Part shown: positions 7,903-17,470 of the stretch, in pieces
How the letters are laid out: the number at the start of each line of letters is the position of its first letter
Position numbering within the stretch: the stretch's first letter is position 1
Origin: CAZHOS01 sp964534605
GTDB lineage: Bacteria; Patescibacteriota; Saccharimonadia; Saccharimonadales; VXPC01
Reading direction: 5' to 3'
DNA: 46,480 nt
Assembly: GCA_964534605.1 (NCBI GenBank)
Contig: CAZHOS010000006.1
Span: forward strand, 1 to 46,480
Notes under the pieces: generated by a model
The model's database searches: none
What the model was told of the DNA's origin: nothing
Seen by the model: the letters and a program-made list of their open reading frames with translations, nothing else
Translations under genes and position numbers: made by a program

Positions 7903-7908
7903 TAATAT
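7903..7908 (+). promoter_or_regulatory. -10 element TAATAT of mgtC
   Basis: TAATAT is 7 nt before the ATG at 7916, divergent from the protease promoter 31 nt away. No Shine-Dalgarno site fits between them. Confidence 0.45.
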
Positions 7909-7915
7909 TTAGCTA

Positions 7916-8551
7916 ATGTTTGAAGAATACGTAATAAGGATACTACTAGCAGCCCTTGTCGGTGGCTTGGTCGGCATCGAGCGCGAGTTCCGCGATAAAA
8001 GCGCTGGGTTCCGCACAATGATTTTAATCGGTGTGGGCTCGGCACTCTTTACTATTCTGGCCGATGTTATTGGTGCTCCGTTCGAGGATAGTGCGCGTAT
8101 CGCTAGCTCTGTCGTTAGTGGTGTTGGCTTCTTGGGTGCTGGTGTGATTATCAAGGATGGCTCCAAGATCCGCGGCCTGACAACGGCTGCATCTATCTGG
8201 TTGGTAGCCTCGCTGGGTATGGGTATGGGTGCCGGCGAGATAGAGCTAGCACTAGCTGTGACGGCGATCATCCTGGCAGTACTGTGGGTGCTGCCACCTA
8301 TCGAGAGGCGCATAGATTCGCTGCATGAGTTTTTGGAGTTCTCGCTTACTATCAAGAACGACGACGCGCATGAAGCAGAGATCCTCGGTTTGCTTGCAGA
8401 CAGCGGTGTGAAAGTTGTACATATAGACAGAGCACGCGACAACAAGTCAGAGCGCCGACTCACGCTCAATGCCAAGACGAATCCAAAGGATCACGAAAAG
8501 GCTAGTAAGCTACTAATAAATCACCCCAAAATATTAAAGATCAATCTTTAA
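7916..8551 (+). CDS. MgtC/SapB family membrane protein
   Basis: 211 residues. The N-terminal half carries the family hallmarks: LAALVGGLVGIEREFRDKSAGFRT, VVSGVGFLGAGVIIKDG and IRGLTTAASIWLVASLGMG. These form four to five TM helices up to about residue 125. A cytoplasmic ACT-like C-terminal domain of about 75 residues follows. MgtC proteins are linked to Mg2+ limitation, membrane potential and, in pathogens, survival in hosts; the biochemical role remains debated. The 3' end overlaps the convergent helicase gene by 11 nt. A corA-like gene is also in the window. Confidence 0.9.
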   Translation: MFEEYVIRILLAALVGGLVGIEREFRDKSAGFRTMILIGVGSALFTILADVIGAPFEDSARIASSVVSGVGFLGAGVIIKDGSKIRGLTTAASIWLVASLGMGMGAGEIELALAVTAIILAVLWVLPPIERRIDSLHEFLEFSLTIKNDDAHEAEILGLLADSGVKVVHIDRARDNKSERRLTLNAKTNPKDHEKASKLLINHPKILKINL

Positions 8552-11500
8552 ATAAGTCTTTTACGAACTGCTTTGTGCCCTTCAAGTCTTGGCTATAGTC
8601 GGATATATCCGGGAGTTCGAGCTTTTGGATAAGTGACCATACTTTTTGGACAAGCTGCTTGATCTCTTCTTCCCTCTTGTCGTCAAACTCTATGTATAGT
8701 GGCGGCACGATTTTGCCCTTCGAATTAGGCTCGACAAACTCTAGTCTGGCAGAGCCAACCGTGTAGTCTTTGTAGGTGTAGGAGTTTTCGATCAGGATTT
8801 TGTAGAAATATAGTTGCAGCTCGTACTTATAAAGATTTAGCTCGCTGCCCCACTTCTGGTATGGTTTACCTGTTTTGTAGTCGGCTATGTGCACTATCTT
8901 GTTCTTTTTATCTATATCTATTCGGTCAATCTTGCCGCTTAGCATGGCCTCGCCCAAGCTTGCGCCTTCTGAGCTAAAGTTGACTTCTGTGACGGCAAGC
9001 CCGCTAAACATATCGGTCCGAGCTGCGATATAGGCATGAAGAGCTTTTAGACCTCTGGCTAAAACATCCTCCTTGTCTTTCGTTGATAGATAGCGTCTGT
9101 TAACCTCGTCCTTAAAGTATTTGTCGATGTCTTTGCGTGTTGGTGTTTGGTCGCTGGTGCATGAGCCTTGGTACCACTCTAGACAGTTGTGGATGGCAGT
9201 ACCGTATTCGCCCGGAACAGAAGGAGCCTGCGGGAAGCGTAGCAGTGTACCCAGTAGGAAGGCCTGTGGCCCGCCGTAGGTTGTATCGACAAATCCACCG
9301 AGGTGCGTAGGGCTCATTTTGTAGCGGTTTAGGCGCGGTGCCAAAAGGTCTTTGAGGTTAGCGTCTAGGCGCACGTGGCGGTCGAACCAGTATGTCTCCT
9401 GTGCTTGGTTAAGCTGAGCCGCTGGTAGCTCTAAGCCTTCTTTGTCTTGGTTGCCAGATGGGAAGACACCGATGGCGTCTTCGGTCTCACGCAGGTATTT
9501 GATGGGACTAGTAGATTTGCCCGACTCTGTCTGCATGTGGCTGCTGATATATAGCGTGTCTTTGGGGCGTGTCATAGCGACATATAGCAACCTGCGCAGC
9601 TCGTCCTCATCCTTGCGCACAAATCGAATGTGTCGCAGATTAATCGGTAGCGATACCTTGCTATTGTTGTCCCTAGCGCTTGGTCCCCAGGCCTGGTCTA
9701 TAGCGCTGATTATAAATACATGCTCGAACTCCAGTCCCTTAGCCTTAAAGGCCGTCATCAGCTGCACGGCGTGGGAATTCGTGTTTAGTGGGTGCGAGTT
9801 TATTAGTGGCGATTCGGCTTGCTGGTACATATCAAAGATAGCCAAAAAGTCCGGGACACCCAGGTTGCTATCCTGCATGCTTTGCTGTTCGCGTAGTTTA
9901 GATCGGATCAGGCTAAGGTGCGACAGCGACTCGTAGTACTCGAGCGTGTCCACAGAGCGCTTGGAGTCACTAAAGTAGTATTCCTTAAGTGGCGAAGTCA
10001 CGGGGGCGCCATTAACAACTATTTCTTGGGCGCCCATAAGGATATCTAAAACGTTCTCGAGCGGTGTGGTGCTAATCTGGCTAGATAGCTGCAGAAAGTA
10101 CGCTGCCCACGGCTCTAGCTGGCGGTTATCTAGTGCTAGCTGAACCCAGTTGTTGGGCGTATCTTTTTCGTTTAGCTGCCAGTTAACCTCCCAGATGTCT
10201 TGTACCTTTAAGCCCCAGGCTGGGTGGCTAAGCACCACCGGCATTAGCTCGTTAATGGCTGCTGTGTTGTTATTGCCGAGGGCGAGCAGTAGTTCGGATT
10301 GCTGCTTTAGCCCTTCGATTATCGGTGTCTCTAACACGTTCTCGCGCTTTTCGTATGACAGAGGGATATCGCTGCTAGCTAGGAACGGTAGCAACGCTTC
10401 GAGGAAGCGGTGTCTTGGCGCTAGGATGGCAATTTCCGAGGGATTTACGCCTTGTTTTAGCAGGTGATTTATTTGGGTACCTACCCAGGCGTACTCGCTG
10501 GCCTGAGACTGAGCCTCTATTCGGTACAGTGAATTTTTTGTAGCCGATTTATGGTTGGCTTGTAGGGTCTTGTCGACTCCGTCCAGGTTGATGTGCAGCC
10601 TGTTGTCTATTTGCCCACCGACCTCGGCGGCGGCGTAGAGTATGTCTTGATCTGAGCGGTAGTTCTGGTCCAGGCTAATTACCTTTGTGTCGCGGAATGA
10701 TTTTATAAAATCCAGCATGTTGTTTGCCTCGGCACCCTGGAAGGCAAAGATAGCCTGATCGTCGTCGCCGACGGCCATGATGTTTGGCCGGCCTTCGTGC
10801 GAGGGATGGTCGGCAATAAGCCGCACCAGCTCGAACTGGGCGGCATTAGTGTCCTGAAACTCGTCTAGTAGAATGTACTGATAGCGTTCCTGCAGGTTAT
10901 AGCGCAGCTCGTTATGGGTATTAACGCCTTCTATTGCGCGCAGGATCATGTCGTCGAAGTCGTAGAGCCCCTTTTGCTTTAGGGCTGTTTGGTATCTTTC
11001 GTAGATGGTAGCCATGGACAGCATCTTCTCGCTGGCTGCTGGGTTGGTAAGCGTAAAGGAGTCGCTATCGTCCTTGTATAGCCAGGCAGAGCTGCCAGTA
11101 CCTTTCCAGGCAGTCAGAGAAGGTGTGCTGTCCTCGCTGGTCGCTTCGATATATGCCTGGGATAGTGTCGTTGTGGCTTGTTCTATTAGGTCGCCTTTTA
11201 GATCTGCCAACCCCTCGAGCAACTGCCCGTACTGGGCGATTGCCTTTTTGCCGCGTACAAATCCGCCCTGGTCGTTGATTGCCTGGTCGATAACGCCCTG
11301 CGCTGCCTGAATCTGCTCTAGATTGCTTGTGGCAATAGTGCGTAGCTTGTCCGGGGTGATAAGCTCTTTTTTGAGGTCACTAATAGTACTGACGACATCT
11401 TTTATGTAGTAGCGCGCACTCAGGAGTGGGTCGCCGTATGCTAGCTTGGCTACTATATCGCCAACTATCTGTATCTTTTGAAGGTCGTCGATTGGTCGCT

Positions 11501-11843
11501 CGAGACGGGTGTCTTCTGCCCTATCTAGCTCGATTTTATTAAAGAATTCTGGATAAGATTTGATTATCTCGCTACCAAAAGAGTGGTAGGTGCTAATTTG
11601 GATACTATAGGCGTCTTCGCCAATTAGTTCGGCCAGCCGCGTGCGCATATTGTGTGCACCAGCCTCTGTAAATGTTAGGCATAGAATAGAGCTTGGCGAG
11701 TTATCTGACTGCAGTATCTTGGCCACGCGCGAGCTGAGCAGCTGTGTTTTACCCGTACCAGGACCGGCCAAAACCATCAGCGGCCCATGAATCGTGTCGA
11801 CAGCCTCTTGCTGAGCTTTGTTTAGCTGAATTACCCTACTCAT
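8541..11843 (-). CDS. UvrD/PcrA-like SF1 helicase fused to a PD-(D/E)XK nuclease
   Basis: 1100 residues from the ATG at MSRVIQL. That start has TATACT 9 nt upstream; the longer frame would add 13 residues. Helicase motifs are in order: Q motif (LNKAQQEAV), Walker A AGPGTGKT (about residue 27), DEFQDTN, VGDDDQAIFAFQGA, TAFKAKGLEFEHV and RRLLYVAMTRPK. The C-terminal 230 residues carry a RecB-family nuclease core, GKIDRIDID...IADYKTGK followed by YELQLYFY. The layout is that of AdnA/B- or RecB-like recombination motors that unwind and resect DNA ends. The gene is monocistronic, divergent from queA and overlaps the end of mgtC. The exact ortholog is not assigned. Confidence 0.88.
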   Translation of the reverse strand: MSRVIQLNKAQQEAVDTIHGPLMVLAGPGTGKTQLLSSRVAKILQSDNSPSSILCLTFTEAGAHNMRTRLAELIGEDAYSIQISTYHSFGSEIIKSYPEFFNKIELDRAEDTRLERPIDDLQKIQIVGDIVAKLAYGDPLLSARYYIKDVVSTISDLKKELITPDKLRTIATSNLEQIQAAQGVIDQAINDQGGFVRGKKAIAQYGQLLEGLADLKGDLIEQATTTLSQAYIEATSEDSTPSLTAWKGTGSSAWLYKDDSDSFTLTNPAASEKMLSMATIYERYQTALKQKGLYDFDDMILRAIEGVNTHNELRYNLQERYQYILLDEFQDTNAAQFELVRLIADHPSHEGRPNIMAVGDDDQAIFAFQGAEANNMLDFIKSFRDTKVISLDQNYRSDQDILYAAAEVGGQIDNRLHINLDGVDKTLQANHKSATKNSLYRIEAQSQASEYAWVGTQINHLLKQGVNPSEIAILAPRHRFLEALLPFLASSDIPLSYEKRENVLETPIIEGLKQQSELLLALGNNNTAAINELMPVVLSHPAWGLKVQDIWEVNWQLNEKDTPNNWVQLALDNRQLEPWAAYFLQLSSQISTTPLENVLDILMGAQEIVVNGAPVTSPLKEYYFSDSKRSVDTLEYYESLSHLSLIRSKLREQQSMQDSNLGVPDFLAIFDMYQQAESPLINSHPLNTNSHAVQLMTAFKAKGLEFEHVFIISAIDQAWGPSARDNNSKVSLPINLRHIRFVRKDEDELRRLLYVAMTRPKDTLYISSHMQTESGKSTSPIKYLRETEDAIGVFPSGNQDKEGLELPAAQLNQAQETYWFDRHVRLDANLKDLLAPRLNRYKMSPTHLGGFVDTTYGGPQAFLLGTLLRFPQAPSVPGEYGTAIHNCLEWYQGSCTSDQTPTRKDIDKYFKDEVNRRYLSTKDKEDVLARGLKALHAYIAARTDMFSGLAVTEVNFSSEGASLGEAMLSGKIDRIDIDKKNKIVHIADYKTGKPYQKWGSELNLYKYELQLYFYKILIENSYTYKDYTVGSARLEFVEPNSKGKIVPPLYIEFDDKREEEIKQLVQKVWSLIQKLELPDISDYSQDLKGTKQFVKDLFKD

Positions 11844-11852
11844 TACCACCAT

Positions 11853-11877
11853 AGTATAGCCCAAAGAGGTGTATACT
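11853..11877. promoter_or_regulatory. Divergent -10 elements between the helicase gene and queA
   Basis: On the minus strand TATACT occupies 11853-11858, 9 nt before the helicase ATG. On the plus strand TATACT occupies 11872-11877, 13 nt before the queA ATG. The two promoters therefore overlap back to back in a 47-nt gap, and both transcripts would have almost no leader. Confidence 0.5.
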
Positions 11878-11890
11878 GGCATGGATATTT

Positions 11891-12901
11891 ATGCATACAA
11901 AACCGATAGAATTTGATTTACCCGACGGGTTGGTTGCCCAGGAACCTGCGCGCCCACGAGATAGCGCGAGACTGCTTGTGTATGACAGGGCTAGCCAGAT
12001 TGTGGTGGATGATGTCTTTTATAATCTAGACAAGCATTTACCTAAAGAGACAACGATTGTACTGAACAATACCAAGGTAGATAAGTGCCGTTGGTTATTT
12101 GACGCCGGCAAAATGGAGGTTTTTGTGCTGCAAAAGCTGGACACCCATACTATCCAGGCTATGGTGCGTCCTGGCAAGAGATTCAAGGACGGCGCGCACG
12201 TCCAGCTAGCTGAGGGCTTGAGCGCAGAAGTTGTTGCTATAAATGCAGATGGCCTCCGTACTCTGCGGCTTAGTCGTCCCCATAACAGCTCAGAGTGGGC
12301 GGAGCACGAACATATCCCTCTCCCCCCTTATATTGCCCAGGACGACTCTCTGGCGGACGAATATCAAACAGTCTACGCCAATAGCGTAGGCAGCAAGGCA
12401 GCACCAACGGCTGGCCTGCACTTTACCGAGGCTCAGCTGCGGGAGCTACATCAGACACATGACATTGCAGAACTAGAGCTGCAAGTGTCACTGGGCACTT
12501 TCGCCCCACTTACCCAAGCGAACTTTGACAGCGGCAAGCTGCATAAAGAAAACTACTGGGTAGATACACTTAATCTACAAAAGATAACCGAAGCTAGTCA
12601 CATAACAGCCGTCGGTACAACCAGCCTACGCACCCTTGAATCACTGGATACTTTCCAAGCCCTGGGTTTGGAAAACAAAAAAGATGGTGTAGCTGGGGCG
12701 ACGGATATATTTATAACGCCGGGGTATGAGTTTCGGCATGTAGATAGTTTAGTGACGAACTTTCATTTGCCAGGGACTTCATTGCTACTGCTGGTAGAAG
12801 CTTTTGTTGGCAGTAGAGCCGAAACCGAGCGAATCTACCAGCATGCTATAGATAATAACTACCGCTTTTACTCCTTCGGTGATGCCATGCTAATTGTTTA
12901 G
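11891..12901 (+). CDS. queA: S-adenosylmethionine:tRNA ribosyltransferase-isomerase
   Basis: 336 residues, usual QueA length. Family blocks are present in order: FDLPDGLVAQEPARPRDSARLL at the N-terminus, LNNTKV (where most have LNDTRV), the PGKRFKDG block, AAPTAGLHFT, VGTTSLRTLES and ITPGYEFRHVDSLVTNFHLPG. It makes epoxyqueuosine from 7-aminomethyl-7-deazaguanine in tRNA anticodons (GUN). No tgt or preQ0 genes are in the window. An upstream ATG at 11881 is out of frame. Confidence 0.95.
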   Translation: MHTKPIEFDLPDGLVAQEPARPRDSARLLVYDRASQIVVDDVFYNLDKHLPKETTIVLNNTKVDKCRWLFDAGKMEVFVLQKLDTHTIQAMVRPGKRFKDGAHVQLAEGLSAEVVAINADGLRTLRLSRPHNSSEWAEHEHIPLPPYIAQDDSLADEYQTVYANSVGSKAAPTAGLHFTEAQLRELHQTHDIAELELQVSLGTFAPLTQANFDSGKLHKENYWVDTLNLQKITEASHITAVGTTSLRTLESLDTFQALGLENKKDGVAGATDIFITPGYEFRHVDSLVTNFHLPGTSLLLLVEAFVGSRAETERIYQHAIDNNYRFYSFGDAMLIV

Positions 12902-12908
12902 CCAGACT

Positions 12909-13829
12909 TTAGAGCCAGCGTTTTTTGCGGAAGAAGAGTATGGTTAACAGAACGATGATGGCCGAACTAACGACTATCATTGTAAAGGCATCTTTGTCGT
13001 CGCTAAAAGGTAGCCCTACATTAGTACCGTAGAAACTACTGATGATGGTCGGGATCATTAAGAAGATCGTAATGCTGGTCAGGCGCTTAAAGACTTTGTT
13101 TAAGTTGTTGGTTGCAATGGTGGTGTAGGCTTCGCGGATATTTTGCATAGTTTTGAGCCTGCTTTTACTGAGTGATATAAGCTCGTTAGTGGATAGCTCT
13201 AGATCCTCTACTAGGTCTTCGTCTTCTTCGTGGAGCTTCATGAACTTCCCATTCACTAGGGCATGCAGCAGGATGCTGTATGGCTGCAGGGCTGCCAAGA
13301 ATTCGTTTAGGTCCTCTTCGATGTCTATGAATTCTAGGACGTCATCATTATTAATAATTGTTTTTTGAAGTCTGCTGCGAGTTACAAATATCTGCTTGGT
13401 GACACCGTTTAGATAGCTACGGTAGCCTTTGTTGACATTGGCTAGGATGCTTAGAATTAGCTTGAGCTTCTGGGTTGTAACTACCTCTCCCTTGCCTATC
13501 AGTTCGTCTATAACTGGGACTGACTTTCTGGTGACTGTCACCAGAAAGTCCTTCGACTCTACTATTAACAGTGGCTGGGTGCTTGTAATGTGGCCTTTAG
13601 GGTCGTAGTAGCGAATAAAGATGTATGTAGACCTATCTTCGCGCTCGATACGTGGGCTTTCGTAGAGGTCTATGCCGTCAAGCATTAGACTAGCGTCTAG
13701 GTTAAGCTGCTTGGCGTAGTCCTCGATCTTGTGCTTGTCATGTGTGTCTATGTGTACCCACGAGCCTTTTTTGGGCTTATTTATCTCTTCCAGAGTGCTA
13801 CCGCGGATGTTTCTGTAGAGTACGCGCAT
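12909..13829 (-). CDS. CorA-like divalent-cation channel
   Basis: 306 residues. A large cytoplasmic domain of about 245 residues, with alpha/beta then long helices, is followed by two TM helices at the extreme C-terminus (FLMIPTIISSF and IIVLLTILFF) and a basic tail KKRW. This is the CorA/ZntB topology. The pore signature normally reads YGMN; here it is YGTN, so selectivity may differ from Mg2+. It starts 1 nt after the stop of the subtilisin-like protease gene and is the last gene of the minus-strand operon that begins with the response regulator. Confidence 0.85.
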   Translation of the reverse strand: MRVLYRNIRGSTLEEINKPKKGSWVHIDTHDKHKIEDYAKQLNLDASLMLDGIDLYESPRIEREDRSTYIFIRYYDPKGHITSTQPLLIVESKDFLVTVTRKSVPVIDELIGKGEVVTTQKLKLILSILANVNKGYRSYLNGVTKQIFVTRSRLQKTIINNDDVLEFIDIEEDLNEFLAALQPYSILLHALVNGKFMKLHEEDEDLVEDLELSTNELISLSKSRLKTMQNIREAYTTIATNNLNKVFKRLTSITIFLMIPTIISSFYGTNVGLPFSDDKDAFTMIVVSSAIIVLLTILFFRKKRWL

Positions 13830-13830
13830 A

Positions 13831-15564
13831 CTAATTGACGATATAGATTACTTCGGTTAATGAGGATAGTTGCAGCCCGTTAGCCTGCAGCTGCCAGATG
13901 CCAGCACCTAGCTGCGAAGTCTGCCACTGAGCTTGGGCCACTCCGTTGTCTCCTGTTTTGTAGTCACCGACGGTTATACGCTGCCCAGTAGAGGCGTTAA
14001 GTGCGCGTAACTTTATTTGGTCGCCCGGGTATGAAATTAGCGTTGAGGTAAGCGTACTGTTGGCGCCTATCGGATTGCCAGGATCGGTACCTGTCGAGCT
14101 ATTGATAAGCGGCTGATCGCGGTTGGTTCGGTTTACGTTGCTGGCGTCATTTGATACTGCTGCCTCAAGAGCTTTGTCGGCACGCAGCAGACCAAAGCCT
14201 AGTTCGTTAGTAAATATATTATTGGACGGTGCTGTTGTCGACTCTATCAACAATCTGCGTACGTCCTCGACATTTAGGTCAGGATTGGCCGCACGCACTA
14301 AGCTCGCAATACCGCTAGCGATTGGGGCAGAGAAAGACGTGCCGCTGATATTGCTGGCGTAGTTACTGGTTGGGTTAGCTGGCGACCATGTGGACGATAT
14401 GGTTAAACCTTGTCCTGGCGCAACAAGATCTAGCTCTGGTCCGTAGCTACTAAAGCTGGCACGGTTACCCACGCTGTTTAGTGCCCCGATAGCTAAGACT
14501 TCGTCGTAGAGGGCTGGGTAGCTAAGGTAGCCCGGGGCCTGCAGCTGCGAACAGAACGTGTAGGCGAGTGTCGCACAGTTACCGGAGGAGCTAATAACCA
14601 GCACGTCCTGTGATCGTGCGTAGCTTAGGCTCAGAAAGAGGGCCAGATTGTCTATAGGGCCGCCAAGGCTTAAATTTATAATATCTGCCCCATTATCTAC
14701 AGCGTACTCTATGGCGGCTACTATGTCGCTAGTGTAGCCCGTACCATTGTCTGACAGCGCTTGCAGGGGCATGATCCGCGCGTTCCAGTCTAGGCCCGGG
14801 AAGCCTGTACTATTGTTGCCAGTCGAAGCCAGCACCCCAGCTACAAGCGTCCCATGGGCCACGCCGGAGCCGCTAGGGTCTACCTCGCCGGCCTGCGGGG
14901 AATTATCGATTCCGTTAAAGTCCCAGCCGCGCCAGTCATCGATATAGCCATTGTCATCATCATCGCAGTTGTTTGTCTGCCTATTTTGACTACTGCCTGT
15001 CCAGCAAATGTCACCGGGTGTAGTCGAGCCTTGCTCGTCAGTATTAATATGCCATCGGTTGCTGAGTTCTTGGTGTCCAAGTGCGTAGCCGCTGTCGATG
15101 ACAGCCACGACAACGTCGCTGCTACCTGTAGATATGTCCCAGGCGCTAGGTGCGCCGATTTGGTCGAGGTACCACAGTGGATAAGAAGTGTCGTTGGGAG
15201 TTAAGGTTGCATAGAATTCGTCCTGCTCGAAGTCGTCCAGGGCATCTAGGATGTCGCTGGAGTGCTGGGGCTTAAGCTCTACTGGCTCCCCTTCCGTAGC
15301 AGAGTGTGTTTCCTCGGGCTGTTCTTGCACGGGCTGGGTGGGCTCTTCTAGAGACTCTGTGTTATCTATAACTTGGCTGCCTCCAGTCCTCAGCAGCTCG
15401 GGCAGCACGGTCGTAAACTCCTGGTCCATTAGCGGCTCTACGGAGCTGAGCGTATTAGGTTTTTTATTTTGGCTAGCAAGTGTCAGGCCAACAGCAACAA
15501 CTAGCGTTATCATGACAGCATGGAAACCTACGCTATGGGCGAGAACCTTAAGATGTTTTAGCAT
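13831..15564 (-). CDS. Subtilisin-like serine protease (S8), membrane-anchored or secreted
   Basis: 577 residues. A signal/anchor helix (about residues 12-30) and an acidic linker rich in Glu, Pro and Gln precede the S8 domain. The catalytic triad is visible: Asp157 in VVAVIDSG, His237 in GVAHGTLVAG and Ser410 in SGTSFSAP, with Asn329 of the oxyanion hole in SSSGN. About 130 residues with a beta-rich look follow. The family is active outside the cell; processing of surface or host-derived proteins is inferred. It sits between the DUF389 gene (30-nt gap) and corA (1-nt gap). Confidence 0.93.
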   Translation of the reverse strand: MLKHLKVLAHSVGFHAVMITLVVAVGLTLASQNKKPNTLSSVEPLMDQEFTTVLPELLRTGGSQVIDNTESLEEPTQPVQEQPEETHSATEGEPVELKPQHSSDILDALDDFEQDEFYATLTPNDTSYPLWYLDQIGAPSAWDISTGSSDVVVAVIDSGYALGHQELSNRWHINTDEQGSTTPGDICWTGSSQNRQTNNCDDDDNGYIDDWRGWDFNGIDNSPQAGEVDPSGSGVAHGTLVAGVLASTGNNSTGFPGLDWNARIMPLQALSDNGTGYTSDIVAAIEYAVDNGADIINLSLGGPIDNLALFLSLSYARSQDVLVISSSGNCATLAYTFCSQLQAPGYLSYPALYDEVLAIGALNSVGNRASFSSYGPELDLVAPGQGLTISSTWSPANPTSNYASNISGTSFSAPIASGIASLVRAANPDLNVEDVRRLLIESTTAPSNNIFTNELGFGLLRADKALEAAVSNDASNVNRTNRDQPLINSSTGTDPGNPIGANSTLTSTLISYPGDQIKLRALNASTGQRITVGDYKTGDNGVAQAQWQTSQLGAGIWQLQANGLQLSSLTEVIYIVN

Positions 15565-15594
15565 AAGCGTATTTTACGCTAGTACACGCTGGTG

Positions 15595-17151
15595 CTACAA
15601 GTTGATTTGCTGATAAGTTGTTGCGTTGATGACCAATCCTGCGTCCGAGCCTAACTCGCGGTCTACAATGTTGCGCAGTAGGTCGGTGGTAGTATTGTCT
15701 AGCTCTCCACCTTCTGGTATCTGTAACTCGACAGTGACTTGATCCGGACTTTCTGCCAGCTCTAGGCTCGTTATGCGTAGGCCATTGTTGTTGGAGGGTA
15801 ATAGGTCGGATATTAGGCCGTAGATGTACTGCTGTTGGTCTTGGGCGCTAGTCTTTAGTGGAATGATAGGTATGTAAGTCACGTCCATGGTGATAAACTG
15901 CCCGGTTTGGATATTTACGCTTTGTTCGATCTGAGCAATCTGGGAGTTGTTGAGTAGCAGCGATTCTAGCCCGCTTATTTGCGATTCGATTGTCCAGGAG
16001 TTGTCCTGGTCGTTGTCTTTGCGAGGGGTTATCTGGTCGACCTTTAGCTCGGGGCTAATATTGAGCACTTCGTGCACAACTGCGCTTTGTATCTGGCGGC
16101 TGGTGTTCTCGTCCGCAATGTCGCTTTCGCTGGCGAGTAGCGATATATTTTGGATGCGCAGCTGTAGGTCGACTCGTCTATCGAGGTCTTGCTCTAGCTC
16201 GCTCACGAGATTTTCTTTTTGAGTAAAGCTGATAACGTTACCGTCGGGTATAAAGGCGTCTGCCGTTACAACCAGGGTGTCCGTACCAGATTGCTCCTCA
16301 AGGCTAGTCTGCACGTTTTGGATGCTGCTGTTAGGGTCTAGGCCTTGCACAAAGCTGTCGAGCTTTTGCTGCACAACAGAGTAAGACGAAGTCTCTAGTG
16401 AGTAATCATTAAGTAGTTGGTACAGGGGTATAGCCGTTATTAGCAGTGAGCCAGCCATGATGCCAAAGGCCTTGGGAGCCATGCGTAATTTGCGCCTCCA
16501 AGAGTAATGGATGAGTATAAAAAGTACACCTGCAATAAATGTAATCGATAGCGCGTTGGTTGCTAACAGCAGCAGGCTACCAATAACAATTTCGCCCTCG
16601 CCCAGGGCAAGTGCGATGCCCAGCACGCAGAGTGGCGGCGTGAGTGATAGGGCTACGGCAACACCTGCAACGGAGTCAGAGATGTTTTTGCGTACAATCG
16701 CTAGTGTACCGATACCACCAGCCGTCAGCGCAACAACGGCGTCAAGCAGTGTTGGTTGTGAGCGGGCTAAGATTTCGCTGTTTATGACCTTGAGTGGCGA
16801 CAAGATTGTTAGTACGTAGGCCAGCATAACGCCCAGCAGGATAGATATCCCAAGGATTGCCAGATTGGCCCATATACGCTTGCGGTTACCTAGTGCAGCA
16901 CCGTCCGCAAGGCCAAACATCGGCCAGGTTAGTGGCGAGATAATCATACTCCCGATAACAATCGCCGAAGCGTTCATGAGCAGTCCAAGAGTCGCAATAA
17001 TAACACTGGCAATTAGCAGCATAAAGTAGCTAAGCGTAGGTTTGGAGAAGCCGCGTATCTTGCTCTCTAGCAGCTCGTCGCTAATCATACTACGTTTGTC
17101 GAACACCTTACGGTTTAGTTTTTCCAGTGTACTAAGGGGGCGGTAGGCCAT
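15595..17151 (-). CDS. DUF389 family membrane protein
   Basis: 518 residues. An N-terminal membrane domain with about six helices carries the DUF389-like stretches LLMNASAIVIGSMIISPLTWPMFG, AGGIGTLAIVRKNISDSVAGVAVALSLTPPLCVLGIAL and LLLLATNALSITFIAG. The last about 270 residues are soluble and mixed alpha/beta. The biochemical role of DUF389 is unknown; a transport-type function is suggested by its topology. The ATG overlaps the TAA of the K+-channel gene (TAATG), a strong sign of coupled translation. Confidence 0.85.
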   Translation of the reverse strand: MAYRPLSTLEKLNRKVFDKRSMISDELLESKIRGFSKPTLSYFMLLIASVIIATLGLLMNASAIVIGSMIISPLTWPMFGLADGAALGNRKRIWANLAILGISILLGVMLAYVLTILSPLKVINSEILARSQPTLLDAVVALTAGGIGTLAIVRKNISDSVAGVAVALSLTPPLCVLGIALALGEGEIVIGSLLLLATNALSITFIAGVLFILIHYSWRRKLRMAPKAFGIMAGSLLITAIPLYQLLNDYSLETSSYSVVQQKLDSFVQGLDPNSSIQNVQTSLEEQSGTDTLVVTADAFIPDGNVISFTQKENLVSELEQDLDRRVDLQLRIQNISLLASESDIADENTSRQIQSAVVHEVLNISPELKVDQITPRKDNDQDNSWTIESQISGLESLLLNNSQIAQIEQSVNIQTGQFITMDVTYIPIIPLKTSAQDQQQYIYGLISDLLPSNNNGLRITSLELAESPDQVTVELQIPEGGELDNTTTDLLRNIVDRELGSDAGLVINATTYQQINL

Positions 17152-17426
17152 TATTTGCGCCTTCTGCTCTTGCTGTGAACCATATTGCCTACAATTGATA
17201 GTGCCGAGACAACGATGGCAACACCAACAAGGATGAACAGCGCTGTTGCTAGTCTAGATACGTCGCTTGATGGTGCTAGGTCTCCGTAGCCGACTGTCGT
17301 TAAGGTAACGACAGTAAAGTAAAAACTCTGCACCCATGTCCAGTCCTCTAATGATCGGAATAGCACCGTTCCGATGCCGATCATCACAATCAGTAATCCC
17401 ATAGTGGCCGATAGTTGTTTTTTCAT
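17151..17426 (-). CDS. Two-TM potassium channel (ion_trans_2 type)
   Basis: 91 residues from the ATG at MKKQLSA; a TTG 24 nt upstream would add eight residues. Two TM helices (about residues 5-22 and 61-82) flank a pore loop with the K+ selectivity filter TVGYGD (TLTTVGYGDLAP). There is no RCK or cyclic-nucleotide domain, so it is a minimal KcsA-like channel with a basic tail KSRRRK. It is encoded between the histidine kinase and DUF389 genes. Confidence 0.9.
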   Translation of the reverse strand: MKKQLSATMGLLIVMIGIGTVLFRSLEDWTWVQSFYFTVVTLTTVGYGDLAPSSDVSRLATALFILVGVAIVVSALSIVGNMVHSKSRRRK

Positions 17427-17470
17427 GCTTATGGATATTTTATCATGCAAGCTGACGGCTTACTATAGGT

